A DNA stretch of 6,198 nt, taken from contig JAJYSO010000114.1 of the NCBI GenBank assembly GCA_021793535.1, positions 1 through 6,198 of the forward strand, read 5' to 3'. The notes beneath the pieces are model-generated. The model was not told where the DNA came from. It made no database searches and saw nothing but the letters and a program-made list of their open reading frames with translations. The position numbers were made by a program, and so were the translations under genes. Below, piece by piece: positions 5,647-6,198 of the stretch (the stretch's first letter is position 1; each line of letters starts with the position of its first letter). This stretch comes from Bacteroidota bacterium. GTDB lineage: Bacteria; Bacteroidota; Bacteroidia; Flavobacteriales; Flavobacteriaceae.

Positions 5647-6198
5647 ATGAATATTAATACAGGAAAAAAGATGAGGAATACAATTACGGGAATAACGAAA
5701 CGGACATACGCCAAAAAGAAACGTTTTTTGAACAGTTGTATGGTCTTGTGTTTTTTGACCTTGTCAAGTTTTAAGGGGTATAGCTCTTTTTCACAGGGGA
5801 CAAAAATTAGAATCGATCACGCACAGGAAGTGTCGGTTGTGGAGATCTTTGACTTGATCAGCTCCCAGACCGATCATTCTTTTATTTACCCCTCCAATTT
5901 GTTTTTGAACCGGCCTAAAATTCGGCTGGAAAAAGGCAAGATCTCGGTTGAGAAACTTTTGGAAAAAGCCTTGAGTGGAACTTCGATCACGCACAAGTTC
6001 AGCGCGGATGGAAGTATTTTATTACGTGAAGAACCTAAGGGAAGTATGAAAGACACAAGGGATAAGGAGGTTTTACAACGTCTGGTAACCGGGACAGTTC
6101 GCGATGAAAATGGAGAGCCCATTATGGGGGCGGCTGTTGAAATTGAAGGGTCCACCAAAGGAACCCTTACCGATATTGATGGCAGATTTTCTTTGGAA
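5647..6198 (+). CDS. SusC/RagA-type TonB-linked receptor with STN signalling domain, N-terminal part (runs off window)
   Basis: The frame stays open to the last base, giving the first 184 codons of a protein that in this family is usually 1000-1200 residues. A long basic N-region (KKKR at 23-26) precedes the hydrophobic signal segment FLNSCMVLCFLTLSSF (27-42), with cleavage likely near residue 50. An STN domain (about 52-128) follows, with VVEIFDLISSQTDHSFIYPS and KISVEKLLEKALSGTSI; this periplasmic module contacts FecR-type anti-sigma factors. From about 147 the carboxypeptidase-regulatory-like domain begins: VTGTVRDENGEPIMGAAVEI and GTLTDIDGRFSLE. Plug and barrel lie beyond the window. The ATG at 5647 is used; the ATG at 5671 (residue 9) is an alternative with a GGAAAA stretch just upstream and keeps the whole signal peptide. 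It should import a nutrient, probably a glycan or oligomer, together with a SusD-like lipoprotein expected downstream. Confidence 0.94.
   Translation, partial: MNINTGKKMRNTITGITKRTYAKKKRFLNSCMVLCFLTLSSFKGYSSFSQGTKIRIDHAQEVSVVEIFDLISSQTDHSFIYPSNLFLNRPKIRLEKGKISVEKLLEKALSGTSITHKFSADGSILLREEPKGSMKDTRDKEVLQRLVTGTVRDENGEPIMGAAVEIEGSTKGTLTDIDGRFSLE

Noticed and set aside
5791..6158. Two overlapping minus-strand ORFs within the SusC-type gene
   Set aside because: The plus strand encodes clear STN and carboxypeptidase-regulatory-like domains here; the minus-strand products have no family features.

Overview
The window comes from a Bacteroidota genome, most likely a free-living flavobacterium- or cytophaga-like organism. 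The evidence is a FecI-type sigma / FecR anti-sigma pair whose FecR carries the Bacteroidota-type C-terminal domain, a SusC/RagA-type TonB receptor with STN and carboxypeptidase-regulatory-like domains, start codons without Shine-Dalgarno sequences, and promoter -7 boxes of the form TAnnTTTG instead of E. coli-type boxes.

Layout. (1) Positions 1-1674 (+) hold the C-terminal 557 codons of a TonB-dependent outer-membrane receptor that begins before the window and ends in a typical barrel-closing Phe. (2) Positions 1761-2453 (+) hold a two-gene unit: an OsmC-family thiol protein and, 12 bp on, a small COG2388-type GNAT acetyltransferase. A TAAGTTTG box sits just upstream. (3) Positions 2494-3510 (-) hold a convergent gene for a secreted protein of unknown function with a clear signal peptide and its own TATCTTTG box. 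(4) Positions 3511-3805 are a divergent intergenic region with AT-rich promoter-like sequence. (5) Positions 3806-6198 (+) hold a cell-surface signalling module: an ECF sigma factor with an obligate TTG start, a 134-bp AT-rich gap with nested inverted repeats, a FecR-like transmembrane anti-sigma factor, and 42 bp later the first 184 codons of an STN-bearing SusC-type receptor that runs off the window.

How the genes work together. In the last block the outer-membrane SusC-type receptor should bind a nutrient, probably a glycan, and signal through its periplasmic STN domain to the FecR protein, which then frees the ECF sigma factor to activate transport genes. A SusD-like lipoprotein and degradative enzymes would be expected just downstream. 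The genes at 1-2453 look unrelated to this module. I see no wholly new system. The least explained items are the unknown secreted protein (2494-3510) and the structured sigma/anti-sigma gap. No RNA genes, CRISPR arrays, insertion sequences or attachment sites were seen.
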